Positions 10,595-22,700 of a stretch of 64,000 nucleotides of DNA are shown piece after piece (positions within the stretch are counted from its first letter, which is position 1; each line of letters begins with the position of its first letter). The notes under the pieces were generated by a model, which made no database searches, was not told the origin of the DNA, and saw only the letters and a list, made by a program, of their open reading frames with translations. Location of the stretch: assembly GCA_964017195.1 (NCBI GenBank), contig OZ024888.1:11603701-11667700 (forward strand), written 5' to 3'. The position numbers were made by a program, and so were the translations under genes. The DNA comes from Siderastrea radians. Lineage: Eukaryota; Cnidaria; Anthozoa; Scleractinia; Rhizangiidae.

Positions 10595-10620
10595 TGGCCA
10601 GAAAAATATTTTTCTGGCCA
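10595..10620. repeat. 26-bp perfect palindrome
   Basis: TGGCCAGAAAAAT is followed directly by its reverse complement, and the flanks CTGAT and GTCAG nearly extend it to 36 bp. It could form a short cruciform or be the tip of an inverted repeat. Nothing else identifies it. Confidence 0.8.
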
Positions 10621-10794
10621 GTCAGAAAGAGAGAATTCAAACGCTTCTGGAACTAGATCGGTAAGAGTAAGTGCCCAGGGGCTCTCCCGTTCTTGTTGTA
10701 AACTTTCGCCCATGAAAATCCCGCCCTCCCGACCAGCTGCCCCTGGGTCTCCGAGGATGGGCAAATTCTAAAGGCTTTGGAAAAAACAAGAAAG

Positions 10795-11019
10795 CCAAGA
10801 TGGCGGATCCAAGATGTCCGCCATTGTAGAACCTGACGTAATTGTTACGTCATATGACGTCATCAGCTTATGTTGCGGACCTCAAAGGAGACAGTTCTGA
10901 ACATATTATCTGCCCTCCAAGTTTCGTTGTCATAGCTTTAATATTCTCGGAGTTAAGAGGTGGGGGCCGAATGAGTCCCCCCGGTCCCAGAAAACCCACA
11001 AAGCCCGGTCTGAGTAGGG
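10795..11019 (-). mobile_element. Truncated piggyBac-type MITE
   Basis: This is a reverse-orientation relative of the MITE at 6150-6729. It shares the GACGTAATTGTTACGTCA, CCTCAAAGGA and GCCCTCCAAGTTTCGTTGTC blocks and ends in CCCGGTCTGAGTAGGGTTAA. The far half is missing, so it cannot move. Confidence 0.8.
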
Positions 11020-11023
11020 TTAA

Positions 11024-12540
11024 GTGGCCTGAGTTGCTAGGTTTGCTGAATTTCTATCGTCACCCGGTGTAGGGAGACCTAAAAATATATCTTTTCACCA
11101 GTTTCCAGCTCAGTTTCACCCTTTGTGTTTAACGTACAGCATCTTGAATTTTCGAAATCGCCGCCCAGTAAGTGACACCAAGATGGCGCCATGACAAAGC
11201 TGCCTCTTTTTGAAAAAAAAAGGTCTTTTCTTGTGATCTTTAGCAGTTTGAACATTTCAAGTATTTGGAGAGATGTTTATGTATACTGCAGCTCAAGTAA
11301 TCGCACTCACAGCAAAAGTGAGTTCTAGATGTTTTCATTGATTTCTGGCAACCATGTTGGTGTCCCTCGGAAGGACACCAATATGGCGTCTGTATACTGA
11401 GCTCTATAAATTCGCGTGGAACGGTTTGGCAAATAACTTATGGACGGTGTACAATACAGACCTCTGACTTGGAGAAGTTGTTTATATGTTAATTTTTTAT
11501 AACGTTTACAATTCTTAGCTTCTGCTATTGAACGGAGTTGTTTTTTGATGGCGTAACAGTTAAAACCGGCAATAAACTGACAATTGTAGGCTTGGTCAAC
11601 TGATACTATTTCCAACCCTGCCTATCCCTTCTAACTTCGTGCTACATTTTTTTGGGGGGGAGGTGCCCTGGGGGAGTTGGTGTGGGATTCTAAACGTTAC
11701 CTATTATTGTGGTTTTCGTGCTCCCAAAGTAATCATTGCAGAAGGCTGATGTCACGTGTTTGATTTTAATGATATAATTGTAGGATTGGTCAACTGATGT
11801 TACTTCCAGCACTGCCCCCCCCCCCCCCATCACCTCCTCAACCTCAGACTAATACCTGTGTATCAGTAATTTTATCAGAAAAACAAACCAACAAATGAAC
11901 CGTGATACTTCGTTTCCAGAGTCCTAATTTTCTACTGTGCTCTAATGGGCTTGGTTCCTCGCCACAATCGCTGGTTTTTCGGTGTGTTGTGACTATTTTG
12001 GCGTCGCAGAAAGTTTTGAACTTTAAAGTAGTGCAAGGAGTAAGGGATGCATCAAAGAACCGGTGATAACATTTTAAGTAAATTGATGGCATCTTGAAAA
12101 CATGAGCGGTTGGAACAACGAAACAACTTCCTGAATCTCAAGATGGGGAAACGTGGAAATTATGAGTGAAAAAGTAATTTAGACTTCTATAACGGAAAAC
12201 GCAACCAGATGTCAGAAGTTACTATGATATGGTTGCAATAAAGCACAAATTCAGTTATGCACAGCAAACACGACATTTGAAACTAAGAGAAATGTTTGGC
12301 TGCTTACAGCTACAAATGTCTGTCGACTAAATAACATAAAAGGAACAAGTGTAGATATATTGGCCACCGTGTTGAATGAAAGTGGAATATTTGTGTCAGT
12401 AACAACAAAAATAAAATATATTACCCTCCGCAATAATAAATAAATAAATAAATAAATAATATACAAATGAACGAATGGACGAGTGACTGAAAGAATGAGT
12501 GAATAATGAAAGATGGAGGGAGGGAGAGAGAAACGAGGAC
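11024..12540. other. Non-coding stretch with a small direct repeat
   Basis: A block holding TTGGTCAACTGAT followed by TTCCA and CTGCC occurs at about 11585-11622 and again at about 11786-11820. An (AAAT)n run lies at 12438-12462. No gene is recognisable. Confidence 0.5.
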
Positions 12541-12622
12541 AAGGAGGGAGGGAGGGAGGAATGGATGGATGGATGGATGGATGGATGGATGGATGGATGG
12601 ATGGATAGATAGATAGATAGAA
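12540..12622 (-). repeat. (GGAT)n/(GATA)n microsatellite at LINE 3' end
   Basis: Read on the minus strand, the LINE 3' end runs into TCTA units and then ATCC units, the same order as at 1810. GGGA-rich sequence follows. Confidence 0.95.
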
Positions 12623-13545
12623 AACTTTATTTATCCACGGTGGTTTTGTCAAAATTACAATAGTATCTTTGGTTTACACAAAAGCCGTGCAATATTTACA
12701 AATAGTGTTTTAAAATGCTAAACTAACTAACCTTAAGTATCGTGTATTACAATTTTTTAAAAATAGGAAATATATATGTATTTAGAAATCGATACAGAGG
12801 TTGAGACATTTGAGCTTGTTTTTAAAGGATTCGAGCGACCGTTCACATTTTAGATCATTTGGAAGCGAATTCCAAATTTTCGCCCCAGTGAAGGCGAAAC
12901 TGTTTCTGTAATAGTCGGTTCTGGCTCTCGGTAAAGCGATGTTTTCTCTTGATGTTCGAAGGTTATAACATGACGTGCCAATGTTCTTTGCGAACATATC
13001 CTTTAAGTAAACTGGTGTCCTGCCGTTAATAATTTTGAACATCATCAGAGCTTTCTGTTTATTTCTTCTCTCCTTAAGGTTTGACCATCCCAGTTTTTCT
13101 AACATGTCTTTTGTAGGTGCCATGTAATGTGAGCCTGTGATAATTCGTGCTGCGCGATTTTGTAACTTTTGGAGTTTTTCGGCCAGGCCCTCACTAATGC
13201 CATTCCAAACAATACTACAATAGTCGAAATATGGTTCAACGATTGACTGGTAAATGTTAATTAAACTGCGCGATGGAATAAAAGGCTTGATCTTTTTTAT
13301 AACACCTATGCCCGATGACACCTTCTTACAGACACTTGTAATGTGGGAATCCCATGAAAGAAATTCATCTAGTTCTACACCTAGGCATTTACTGCAATTA
13401 ACTTTTTTTAATGATATGCCGTTTATAGAGAGATCAAGACTTTCAGTGACTGTCGCAATTCTTTGTCTTGAATCAATTAACATGTATTCAGTTTTTAATA
13501 TGTTCAGAGTGAGTTTGTTTGCGCAAAGCCACTGTATGAGTTTTT
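12621..13545 (-). mobile_element. 5'-truncated jockey/CR1-like LINE with an open frame
   Basis: On the minus strand a stop-free frame ends at 12782. It encodes the C-terminal part of a LINE reverse transcriptase: [90 protein letters not shown], and the ending SFAFTGAKIWNSLPNDLK. The catalytic core, endonuclease and 5' part are missing, so it is inactive. The lack of stops over about 250 codons points to a recent insertion. Both sides are (ATCC)n-type microsatellite. Confidence 0.9.
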
Positions 13546-13680
13546 GGATGGATGGATCGATGGATGGATGGATGGATGGATGGATGGAAGGACGGAGGAA
13601 TGGATGGACAGATGGATGGACGGACGGACGGACGGACGGATGCATGGATGGATGGGTCGGTGGGTGGGTGGATGAGTGAG
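13546..13680 (-). repeat. (GGAT)n/(GGAC)n microsatellite at LINE 5' junction
   Basis: This GGAT array starts directly at the 5' truncation point of the minus-strand LINE and drifts into GGAC and GGGT units. Apparent frames through it (Met-Asp-Gly-Trp repeats) are artefacts. Confidence 0.95.
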
Positions 13681-13892
13681 TGACTGAATTTATCAATGAA
13701 TCATAGAATGAATGAATAAAACATACCTAAATAGAAGACGCATAAAAAGTAATAGATACCTAACCAGGCAAATCCACAACTACATCAACAAATACGTGTG
13801 TGCACGCTCGGAACGTGGTTGACAGGACACGTAGGAAAAGCGGAAATTATGTGGTTAGAGAGGTTGTCATAAAAGGAAAACGTCAAGCCTTT

Positions 13893-14146
13893 AAGGACCA
13901 GTAATACGTGCAACATTTTCGTGAAACCTGTCGAGCGACAATGTTGCGTTGCAAACTGAGTTTGTTTCTTGCGCGTATTACCACCTTCTTGCAGAACATT
14001 TGTTTATGTCGCTTTTACTTTTTGCAACATGACAATTTGTTGCCCGCAGAAGTGGTAATATGCGCAACAAACAACCTAAGCTTGCAAAGCAACATTGTTG
14101 CGTGACAGGTTGCACGAAAAATGTTGCCCGTATTACTGGTCCTTTA
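13893..14146. mobile_element. Foldback MITE, copy 1
   Basis: About 110-bp arms pair around a short centre. The left arm starts AAGGACCAGTAATACGTGCA and the right arm ends CCGTATTACTGGTCCTTT. The inner blocks TGTTGCGTTGCAAACT and TTGCAAAGCAACATTG pair as well. It has no coding content. Confidence 0.8.
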
Positions 14147-14154
14147 CCACATCT

Positions 14155-15075
14155 TTTTCGACACGTCATCATTTTCTAGAACCCTCTTCTCTTTCCTGGC
14201 TTCACATGACTATTGGCAGCTGATTCATTGTTTCCGAAAAGAGAAAGAATGATAAGGAACAAAAATGAAAAACATTGTTGAATAGACTGGTGAAACATTT
14301 GGGCCGTTAATATGAGATAGAGAATGTTCTGTCGATGGTTTAAAGATAAACCCGCTTGTGATTCTTTGCTGTGAAATAAGTACAGGCAGGTGCAAAGGGC
14401 ATAAGATAACTCGTGTAAATAATCATGTAAAGACAACGTCACCACCCTGTATGGAGTGAAGACGCCGCTTCATGGCAATTTCCATTACAAAAGCTTTGTC
14501 CTCCGCGCCTAATTTCATTAGCAAAAAAAAAAATTGTGCAAGCATAATTTACAAGGATTTGAAATCCTTGGCTAGACCGCATCAAGAGGTAGGAAATGCA
14601 ACATTTTTTCCCTTTGAGTTTGTAGTTTCATAATACCAATAACTACAGCGCTACATAGTAAGAACTAAAATCTTTAGGTCAACATAAACCAGAAAAATTG
14701 AAAGAAATATTTCTATCAACTAATAGCTGAAATGTGCGAAACGTTTTCTGAATTATGAACTATTAAGGTGTCGTTTAAATATTTCTATGCCAATAATAAT
14801 CCGCGTGAGAAGCGGTTCTTTGTGTCACATACAGTGCAGCTGAATGGTCGATTGATCTCGTGAAATATTTCACCTTTTAACTTGTATTACCAATTTTCAA
14901 CAAAAACGCTTAATTATAATGAACAAAATGTATCTTAGACTGACAAAAATCAAATGCTTAAAAACTAACAGAATATGAAAACCAAAATTGTAAAGTAAGC
15001 ACCTCATTTTTATTATTTCCTTTGACCTGAGAAAGCATTTGGGTCTGCTTTCTGGGTTAGTGCCAATAAGTCCCA
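14155..15075 (+). repeat. Diverged direct duplication, block B
   Basis: This is the partner of 9390-10290, with the same order of matching blocks. Copy 2 of the foldback MITE interrupts it after GTTAGTGCCAATAAGTC. Confidence 0.7.
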
Positions 15076-15077
15076 GG

Positions 15078-15323
15078 CGGGCAACATATCCGTGAAACTT
15101 GTCGGGCAATACTAGTCAGTGCGTTGCAAGTTGAGATTGTCAGTTGTTCTGCGTATTGCCATCTTCTCGCGCAAAATATTTTCATGTTGCTTTTACTTTT
15201 TGCAACATTAAAATTTGTCGCGCGCTGAAATGGTAATATGCGCAACAAACAACCTCAACTTGCAACGCAACGTTGTTGCGCGACACGTTGCACGAAAATG
15301 TTGCCCGTATTACTGTTCCTTTA
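15078..15323. mobile_element. Foldback MITE, copy 2
   Basis: This is a second member of the family at 13893-14146, sharing GCTTTTACTTTTTGCAACAT, TGGTAATATGCGCAACAAAC and the end GTATTACTGTTCCTTTA. The left terminus has decayed. Confidence 0.75.
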
Positions 15324-18300
15324 ATCTGAGCAACATTTCATTTCCCTGTTTGGTGACATTCTTTGAACATAGTGACTGACGAAACCGATTCCCAGACTGT
15401 GGAGTTGTCTTTTCATGGTTGTCTCAGACCTAATCACATTATATTATAACTTCCATCAGCCTTGTTTTGATAGCAAAATAAATGAATAAAATAATAATAG
15501 CAGTCGAAACGAGTCAAATTTACAAGTTAATTATTTGTCATTAACATCCAGTGTCATTATTATTAACCCTGATAAAATGACTCTCTCATGGCACTGCCCT
15601 GACCACATTATTAGAAGCGACACAAACACGATATTCGACTTGGACAGAAAGATTGCATTTTGACAGTGCTAAAATCAGTAACGGGTAATAGTGATCTGTG
15701 GAATGTACATACTAACTGCACTAAATTAATAGGGCAAATTGAGATTCGGGGTAATCCAATTCTGCCAAAATGATAAGAGAGTACAAAAAAAAAAAAATAC
15801 CGGGCTATTTTAATTAAAACGAAGCTGATAAACATATCAGCATGCTAATCAAACAAGGAGTGCAGTAAACAGGCTCAGTCAGAGAACTGACGATTGGTCA
15901 AATAGATTAATGTGGTACCTGCTCAACAAAGTTTATCTTGTCATTGAGAGAGGTGGAAAGAGATGGTGATGGAAAGATAAGGTACATTTTTTCGAGTCTT
16001 TAAGGTAGGTTGTCTGTGTGAACGCTTGGTTTGCATTTTTGTTTAGAAATTTCATCACTTTTCGGACCATTGTCTGCCTTTGAAAATAACGAGCATGCAA
16101 GTTGGCGATGTTCGTTTTTATAAACAAAACTGAATTCTGAATTTACCATACCTATATAGGCCACAAATTAAACGCTAGCCCAAAACTGGGATATCTCTTT
16201 TTTTTCCGATATCTCTTTTCTTGTAAAAAATAATTTATTCAATATTCTTTCCTTTCTTTTTTAAGTAACTTGCAGTAAGAAAAGGTCAAAGCGCTCGTAT
16301 GTTTTAAATTAAAATGAAAATGTATTGAATGCGTAGTTGCTTTCAAAAAATAGTGTACGCAGGCCTTACCTTAGATTCAACATGGTACCCTAACAACAGT
16401 ATTAAAAGTGACACAACATGATCAGTGAGTGACACATGCTGATAAGCATATTAGCATGCTTATGAATAATTAGTCCATGCAGTGAACAAGCTGACAGAGA
16501 AGTGATGATTGGTCAAGAAGATCAACAGGGTACCTGCCAAAGAAATTTATTTAGCTACTCACTTTACACTAGCTTCAATAAAGATAATGTCACAACAGGC
16601 ACATACAATAGTGGAAAGTGGAAAAAAAAACCGCTTCCAGAGGTAAGGTTGCCTATTGAAAACTTTTGGTTCTTATGTTTATTTTATCCATTTTGTTACT
16701 TTTTGAACTTTTTTTCGCCACAAAAAATAACGAGCAAGCAGTTTGAAGTTTTATTAGGTAATGAATAAATGAATTATGAATTTATATATTATAAAATTGT
16801 CCCCCGCAACCGACATATCCTCGTCTTTCTCGATATCTCTCTACTGATATTGTGGTAGTTTAATCTCTACAAAATCCTTATTGTTTTTGTGTTGTAAAGG
16901 CTATTTATTTATTCCACGGTAAAAAAACTTTATTTATTTTTGCGAGAAAGCGTTCGTAGGTTTCCATTAAAACATTAATATTTATATATTGACGAATTGC
17001 AGTGGTTGCTTTTAAATGGTAGTCTACGTATACTTCAACTTCGCAGTTTAAGATATTTGTGCCGTTCATTCAAGAAAACCTACAATAAGTACGTATGTGT
17101 ATATAATGGCATGGAATCTGCAAGAACCTGTGGTGAGGTTTTGATGACGTCAGACGATCGCTTTTGACTGGCCCTTATGAAAATGTCGATTTCCAAAAGG
17201 GAGCTTGATTTATTTACTGGTCGTAAGACTGAACAGTTTCCACAAACAACGAAAAGGCGTCATTAAAACAAAGAATCAATCAGAAGGCCGAAGTCGTTGA
17301 AATTAAAATCATAACGATATAAATATGTCACAAGCCTCGAGTGGCTATTTTTTTTTTAATTTATTTAATTGTGATGAGGTTCCCAGTTTGACGCCTTTGT
17401 CACATCTCTTGCTAGTCTGAAAAGCGCCAACATATTTACGTCTTTAACGGTTTGTAATAGAAAAGATTCTTGCGAAAAAACCGTCAATATAAAAACTAAT
17501 AAAACCAACTCGACTTACAATAACGAGTATCGAAACAGCAACTCTTGCATAGGGACAGCTATAACAAGCTAAGGACTGCGCCACAAATTGTAGTGCAACC
17601 GTGAAAACTACATTAATATCTCGTCTCGTGTTGGAGAGGTTTATATAAGTCAGACCAATTAACTGTGTATTACAAAGTGCAAAATATGTCGTTTTGCTAA
17701 CCAGAGACGCAATATCCGGTGCCAACTGTTGATTTTTATCCGAACAATTTACACGGCGGGGTACAGTCCAACTGGAGTTTATCCCCTTACTGGTGAACTC
17801 TAAAAACTGTAATTTCCATCACAAAATCCAACACAGGAAAATTTAGGTTTGTGCTTTGCTTTTATTAAGTTGAAAAGAATGGAAATGCATTTATTCAGGT
17901 TTGAGTGTGCTGCTGTAAGCGTCATTTTTGAAAGTCCCGGATACACGGATTCACTTCCATTTAAAACATTCACCGTTATTGAATTCAACCTGTTACACAC
18001 ACTTGCACTGCCTTCATGTGAAATGATGTTGGATAGCGTTTGGATGGAATATCATCGCCATAACATGTTGAACGTTGTTGAATCGAATATGGAAATGTTT
18101 CATCTGTTCGTCCGGGCTCTAAGATCAATTACAATTACGATGAAAAAATAAATTTAAAATCGAATTTGTATCACAATATAATGCACCTTGCATCTGCGAG
18201 AAAATGAATAAGTTTTTCTTTTTCTAATTTACTAAGTTAGCAAGAAATCTTTTACAAATGTAAATTATTACTAGAAATTTAATTTTGAGAAAATGACATG

Positions 18301-19438
18301 CTCTGTCCATCAAAATACATTGTTTTCCGGTGAAACTGAATGCAGAGATCTAAACCACTGGTCTCTGTGTTTAAATAATCTATACAGAAAAACAACCTCG
18401 CCATTTTTATCTGTTTTACCACATTGACGTTTTTACAGTGTATTATTTGCAGAAAGAAATAAAATTCTCAGCTTTTTTTTTTTCACTAGGGCGCTGCGTG
18501 ACAGAAGGATCATCCACAATATGATATTAATTCTAAAGTGAATGGATCTGAGCACAAATATTGCTATCTTAAAAACAAAACTCACATTTCCTCCAACACT
18601 GAGCCAAATGAAAGAATATAAATAAAATTTTTGCTGTTGACTTATAATATGCCGAGAGACTGAGCTTGCTGGTATGGCAAATATCATCCGGAAAAAAGCC
18701 ACTGTTCCCTGTTTCGCTTTCTTTCTTTCTTTTTTTTTTTTGTCTTGTAATTAAGAATTTCTCGTATGTCTCGTAAACTAACTGTTTCAAACCAACAGTT
18801 GTCTATCTTTTAATTTTTTGTATGCTGAATTTTTGAAATAATTGTTATATACTGGGTCTATACTGTGGTCACTGGATAAGCACAGAAGCATTAAGTCTAT
18901 GGTAAGCCATGACGTCGAAGTCTACAAACTAACTGTATAGTAACTAACCTAAGATCTAGAAAACACTACTATTATTATTATCTTTTCTTGGAGACGATAT
19001 AATGGTAAATAGATATGAAATTGGTTCCAGTTTTAAGCCTGGTAATATGTAAAACAAACCAGCTGACTCAACGTAGGCCTAATTTTAATTATCCGCCTTA
19101 TTTTCCTCATTGCAACTTAATTACTGTTAAGCGTTAGGCTGTTTCCAGAATTTTGGTTTAAATAGGTCAGTCTTTAAGTTGCGCTGCTGTAATCTATAGG
19201 AAAAAGACAATATGTCAGTACAATGACTATTAAGGGACTTGACAAAGCAAGCACAAAGCGAGCGGTCACCGGAAATATTTTCAATACCTTATCGCGTTTG
19301 AATAATTAACGCCCTTGTGTGATTCATGACGGAACGCATGTTTAATAGTCCAGTGCTAAACAATAACCGTGACCAACTTTAGTTAGACTTGAAAACGTAG
19401 AAACCTCAACTACATATCTCGATTTCCCACCGTTTTAG
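15324..19438. other. Upstream region of gene 2 with a short duplication
   Basis: A block of about 120 bp (CAGCATGCTAAT, GTGCAGTAAACA, GACGATTGGTCAA, GGTACCTGC) at 15828-15945 recurs at 16438-16555 with changes. Elsewhere I see only AT-rich sequence and no supported exon. The promoter of gene 2 should lie at the right end. Confidence 0.5.
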
Positions 19439-19715
19439 ATGAATATTCTCTATCAAATGATGTCGCCGTTCAATTTGGCTTGTCTTCTTCTTGCCTGCAC
19501 GTTGACATTGGCCAATACGCTGTCAAAATTATCATCAAAGGCGACAACTGTTGCTGCTCAACAGCAGCCTTCGACAACCGCATTTCAATCTACAAGCTCG
19601 GTCGCTCCACTAACTGATCCACCAACATCCCCACCGTGGACGGGCAGCGATCCTACAACTCTGGAAATGCTACCAGCGTTACCGCCATGGATTCCCAAAG
19701 CTCCTCAATCGCCAG
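19439..19715 (+). CDS. Gene 2 exon 1: signal peptide and Thr/Pro linker
   Basis: The first Met opens NILYQMMSPF and a hydrophobic LACLLLACTLTLA core, a good signal peptide. A Thr/Ser/Pro-rich stretch ending WIPKAPQSP follows. The donor CAG|GTAAGT at 19716 is perfect and in phase 1. The bases before the ATG (GTTTTAG) could also be a splice acceptor, so a 5' UTR exon may lie upstream. The link to the SMB exon is inferred. Confidence 0.72.
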
Positions 19716-22700
19716 GTAAGTTTGCATGATTTCCAACTTGTAGTTAGATCTTAATGTATATAAAAATATTTCACTGTTAATCAGCACGACATAGATGTCG
19801 CAAAAAAAATTATACCTTGAAATAAAAACAAACCTGAAATATAACTAGTCTTGGAAACGCAATAAGAAAAAGAACAGCAAATGGCTTATAATTTAGATAA
19901 TTAAAAAATGGTGGTCCAAGAATTGCGTGATGTACAGTGTGAATTATGCATCATCAATATGGGTTCACAAAGCATGATGGGGCTATCGATCGATTCGAGC
20001 TCAGTTACAATGAACCTTCGTACTGTGCGGATCTCGAAGAGCAAGAAAAAATTCAACTGCAAGAGTTGGAAATAACAAAGATGGAAGTTTCTCCGATTCT
20101 TGTTGTCTAATTATCCTTTGTTTACATCTGAATATTTGATGTAACATTTTAACGGCTGGTTTCATGCATTGATCGATTGAACGCGTACACGTGGAGACTT
20201 CATGCCATCAATCCCGGGTTTATCAGGAATAAGCCTCTTTAGTAACTTATATGTGCATCCATCTCCGTACCACGAATAGCCTCTTGGGCAATGAAGGACT
20301 TCTATTTCCAATCTTCGAAAGTGAAAACACAGATGCCTGGATTTCTGAGGTCTTGTAATTGCTACAGATGTGTGAAATCGTAAGTTTTGCCCGATGGATA
20401 AGCGTCGAGTACGTGTCATGAAAAACCTTACGAATGTTCATTTTATAGCATTAACAGTCCTTTAATTTCCAGGGTGTCCAAAAGCTTCTGTTTCTCAAAA
20501 ATACCGTTGATGCAGGATGTAGTAATCCTGAAAGGCTTGTCTGAAATTATACTTTCACAGTTTAGCTAAACAAGGCTGTATTAAAATATTATTGTTCAAA
20601 TTGCTAGCTGTCAATATGAAGTAATTAATTAATTTGTTTTGCTTTTAAAAGTAACTGATGCTGACAAAGTTAGTCTGTGATTGAACGAGAATTCCACTTT
20701 CTTTTGCAGCAGACATGAAAATCTGTCTTAAGAAAATTTAACAAAGCTCTGTTCAGCCTGTAGAATGTGTGACAATATTATATACAGTGCACCCATATTT
20801 TTTCTCAGCTACTTTAATGAAAGCATTGACTCATTTACCCACAAGGACCTCAAGCAGAAAATAGTTCTTAACCGTTAATGCAGGGTTGTTGGGGGCTTTG
20901 CACTGATTATCACAACAAAATTATTACAGAGAACCTGTTTAGCTTGGATCCTATTAAAACTAGTGAAGCACAGAGCAGTACATCCAATGTCATTTCTACA
21001 AATCTGTCAATTCTTTCAATGAGTAAAGTGATATTTTTATAATTATTAGAATGCTGTCCTAACTACAGAGCAAACTCTAACTAAATTTGACCTTTGAGCA
21101 TTTTAATACCCCTTGCAAACAATGGCCCAGTCCTTCATTTGTTTACTTCAGACCTCTACCTTGTTGAAAAGTCAATGGTGGATCCAGAGGAGGGGCCAAG
21201 GGTATCCCCCGCTTTTTGTTCAAAAGAAAATAAGGCTGGATAAAACAGACTAACAGACAGCAATATACATGAACAAAACAATTATGGAGTTATTCATTTA
21301 CTCCAGATTACAACGAAGCAGAACGCAGATTAGCTTGTGTACAACAGCATACTCCACTCAGAAAGCATCTGATTTTTTGTCGATTTACTTATAGTCAGAA
21401 TGTAGTACAGAATAATACCAAGATATATCTCCACAAAAGTTTTGTGTTTTGTTGTCTCCTCTCACCCACCATTAAACTTGGACCCCACCCTCCATGAAAG
21501 TCTGGACTCACCACTGGGCAACAAGTGCTTCCTGTTAAGTTGAGAAACAGAAACTTAAGGGGTGTTTACATAATACAAGTTTGAGTTTCATTCCCTCTTA
21601 TGGCTCTGTATAACTTCGTTTACATGATTCCAGCACAAGATTTCATACCATAACGAGTCATACCAGTGCGAGTTTATTCTGGTTGCTGTACCAGATCAAG
21701 ATTTTCGATCCGGTGCAAAAACTCGTACCTCAATCATGTAAACACGGTAAGACCACTCATTTTGGTGTGAAATCTGTCTCCTGGAAGACAATTCAGTGGA
21801 AAACAAATAAGGATTGATATCAATGTAAAAAATTGATGAAGAAAGCGAAAGTTGCGAGTTCCATTAGAAAAGGGATGTTAAATCAATTCACAGTTCTCAA
21901 CCCTTTTATGGGTCTCAGTAGCGCTAATTGTTATTAATAAAAACTAAACTGACAAATTGAAAGGGATGTTCAATCAATAATTCACAGTTCTCCCTCGGTA
22001 GCTCTGGATTTTATTTCTTACAGCAGACCCCACTAACTTGAAACCAACCCCCCCCCCCCCACCTGCTTACAACTATATTGAACTGAAAATATTTTTATTG
22101 TCTTCCTTGGTTGATCTTGCTCAGTTATTTACTGTTGGCTATCTCAAATTTTTGATATCTCAAACAATTTTTGGTTTCTCTTGCATGTCTAAGATAGCAC
22201 CGCGAATTTCTAATCTGAGTTATTGATCAATGCTGAATTTTTTTACTTTCTCAATGGTTCACTACACAGAGGTTGTAAGTTAAGAACCTCAAGGCTGCTG
22301 CTTAGCGGATCTTAGGAAACCAATCCACAACAGATGATGTGACTATATGTTAAGACACTAAAGCCCAGATAATTTTGGTCATTTCAGCAAACAAAATGTG
22401 TTTCTTGAAAGTTTGTTGCATACAGGGCAACAGAGCAGACTGAAGAAACCATTTTGCCTCTTAACCTAAAGACAACAAAACAAAGAAGGGAAAACACTCA
22501 ATTGGGATGCCACACCATACTGTTGATACTTGTCATAATTAAAATAAGACGATCACTCGCGTTAATATTTGGCGGATAATTTTCACATCTCGCAGCGTGA
22601 GAGTAATATTGGAGAGAAAATTCGACAACTTAAACAACGCATAATTCTCAAACTGGAGGGGCGCTATCGGGCGCTATATGATTTTATAAAAGAAAATTTA

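Noticed and set aside
13254..13679. Met-Asp-Gly-Trp repeat protein on the plus strand
   Set aside because: It is antisense to the LINE and continues through the (GGAT)n microsatellite.
17444..17725. Hydrophobic minus-strand frame resembling a membrane protein
   Set aside because: It has no ATG start, splice context or recognisable motif.
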